64,000 nt of DNA, taken from Apostichopus japonicus. Taxonomy: Eukaryota > Echinodermata > Holothuroidea > Aspidochirotida > Stichopodidae. A program made the translations under genes and the position numbers. Of this stretch, positions 62,877 through 64,000 are shown piece after piece (the stretch's first letter is position 1; each line of letters starts with the position of its first letter). The DNA lies in NCBI RefSeq assembly GCF_037975245.1, contig NC_092575.1:5141501-5205500 (forward strand), read 5' to 3'. A model generated the notes under the pieces. That model made no database searches, had not been told where the DNA came from, and saw only the letters and a program-made list of their open reading frames with translations.

Positions 62877-63376
62877 AGGCCACGTTGTCCACGATTCCCA
62901 CAATTTGAGAGAATCGTGAGGAGCGTGGGAGGTCGTGTGACAGAATCGTGGTGGTCTTGAGGGAACTTGGTTGAATCGTCATGATCGTCATGAACGTGAC
63001 AAAATTTTTGACAGTCAAAAATTTCCCCACGATTGTCCCGATCTGAGACCAAACCGTGAAAGCGTGTGAAAGAACGTGGGAATCGTAGTACAGCTGAACT
63101 GAGCGTAACAGAGCGAAACAGACCTTGGTGCACTATCGCAGGGGATCTTGCTGGATTTTGAAACACGATATCCTCAAGTTTCACTACGATCCACTACGTG
63201 AGGAACACGCTCTACTACGATTCGTCAAGATGCTCTGAGAAGCGTGAGTAATTTATTCACGCTCTGTTACGATCTGCTGCGGTCGCCGCGTTTGGCTCCC
63301 ACGATCTGACACGTTAGGTTAGGTCCCCGCACGATTCCGATTTTGCATATGAAAGGGCCCCCACGCTCTCCAAGAT
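62877..63376. repeat. Inverted array of ATCGTG/CACGAT oligomers
   Basis: The left half is rich in GAATCGTG, GGAGCGTGGGA, GAACGTG; the right half in CACGATT, CACGCTC, CTACGATC. Near the middle AAATTTTTGAC (63002-63012) and GTCAAAAATTT (63014-63024) form an exact inverted repeat. The halves therefore pair as a large imperfect foldback made of short degenerate units, with no coding frame. Ends and target duplication could not be defined. Confidence 0.6.
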
Positions 63377-64000
63377 TCATTGCCATTTGAGCGCTTCACA
63401 CGAAAACATCTGACCTTTGAGACCAGCTATAGCCTAGTTATATATATATATATAAGATTTCCTAAGATCAGGCCCCGTAAAATCCCAAGAAATCCCAAGG
63501 ACACTGTACTGAATGGACATGCATCTAACAATATTCGAATTATTCGAATTTGTAAAGCGAACAGCAGATATCACTCCATATCAGTGAGCATGAAAATGGC
63601 GTTCCAGAATGAACAGCCTCCAAACCATGGGCGCAGATCCTGGTGGGGACAGCGGGACGCGTCCCCTCTAACCTTTCCAGTAGTGGGGACATGATATACC
63701 GTGTCCCACCAATTTGTCTTGAACAATAGCTTCATTTCAAGTTCCCCTGTATTGAACTTTGGCGAAGTTTGATCCAGCATTGTGCAAATCACATGCAACA
63801 GTTCTCATTTTATTATATTTATCCACAGTTGTTAAATATAGGACGGAAATCGCATTTGCGGCAGTCTATAATTGTTTTCTGGGAGAGGACGCCAGACCCA
63901 TCGTATACAAAAGTCTACTTGGATTATTTTTCCCCTGATTTTTTTTCTGCAGACGCCCATGCATGTATTTCCACAAACTAAATTTCTAAACCATGAAATC
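63377..64000. other. Intergenic end of window
   Basis: No recognised gene. A GC-rich patch near 63626-63665 (GCGCAGATCCTGGTGGGGAC, then GGGACGCGTCCCC) resembles the patch at 56525-56570 next to the retroelement and is probably a dispersed repeat end. Confidence 0.4.

Overview
The window is AT-rich eukaryotic nuclear DNA, mostly repeats with few genes. I infer an invertebrate deuterostome, most likely an echinoderm, and hold this loosely. The support is a spliced guanylate-binding-protein-like large GTPase, a THAP-type exon, and a Ty3/gypsy element whose pol domains run protease-integrase-RT-RNase H. That order is known from the Gmr1 group, described from deuterostomes. Nothing in the window is bacterial: there are no operons, ribosome binding sites or CRISPR arrays.

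Layout. 1-7955 is the end of a satellite with a ~245-bp monomer, interrupted by two foldback (long inverted repeat) elements, each with a clean 8-bp target duplication. 7956-17530 is sparse sequence with a second copy of the first foldback family, short tandem duplications, hairpins and one doubtful exon. 17530-35720 is a second satellite: a ~331-bp subunit carrying a conserved odd palindrome, organised into six higher-order units of about 2.49, 2.82 or 3.15 kb whose lengths differ by whole subunits. 35721-44860 has no clear gene; it holds microsatellites, a hammerhead-like RNA motif and a dispersed repeat with nuclear-receptor-like half-sites. 44861-51244 (minus strand) is the one substantial host gene, a GBP/GVIN-like GTPase of about 1,700 residues with a short first exon, a 1.28-kb intron containing a LINE fragment, and two one-base frame breaks near its 3' end. 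51245-55040 is intergenic. 55040-55390 holds a promoter-like CRE/ETS block and a THAP-like exon. 56571-61033 is a 5'-truncated Gmr1-type retroelement with its 3' LTR. 61034-64000 is a mosaic of microsatellites, a second hammerhead-bearing fragment, a tRNA-derived SINE and an array of short degenerate inverted repeats.

The signals I consider most worth following are: (1) three hammerhead-ribozyme-like motifs with matching stems I and II, typical of Penelope-like elements, one of them inside a foldback element; (2) foldback elements whose arms are arrays of 16-25-bp oligomers with 8-bp target duplications; (3) a canonical A AAA AAC heptamer exactly at the point where the large GTPase frame must shift by -1, with a plain 1-bp deletion as the main competing explanation; (4) the inverted pol order of the gypsy element. 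The ORFs inside satellites and microsatellites are chance open frames and are not listed as genes.
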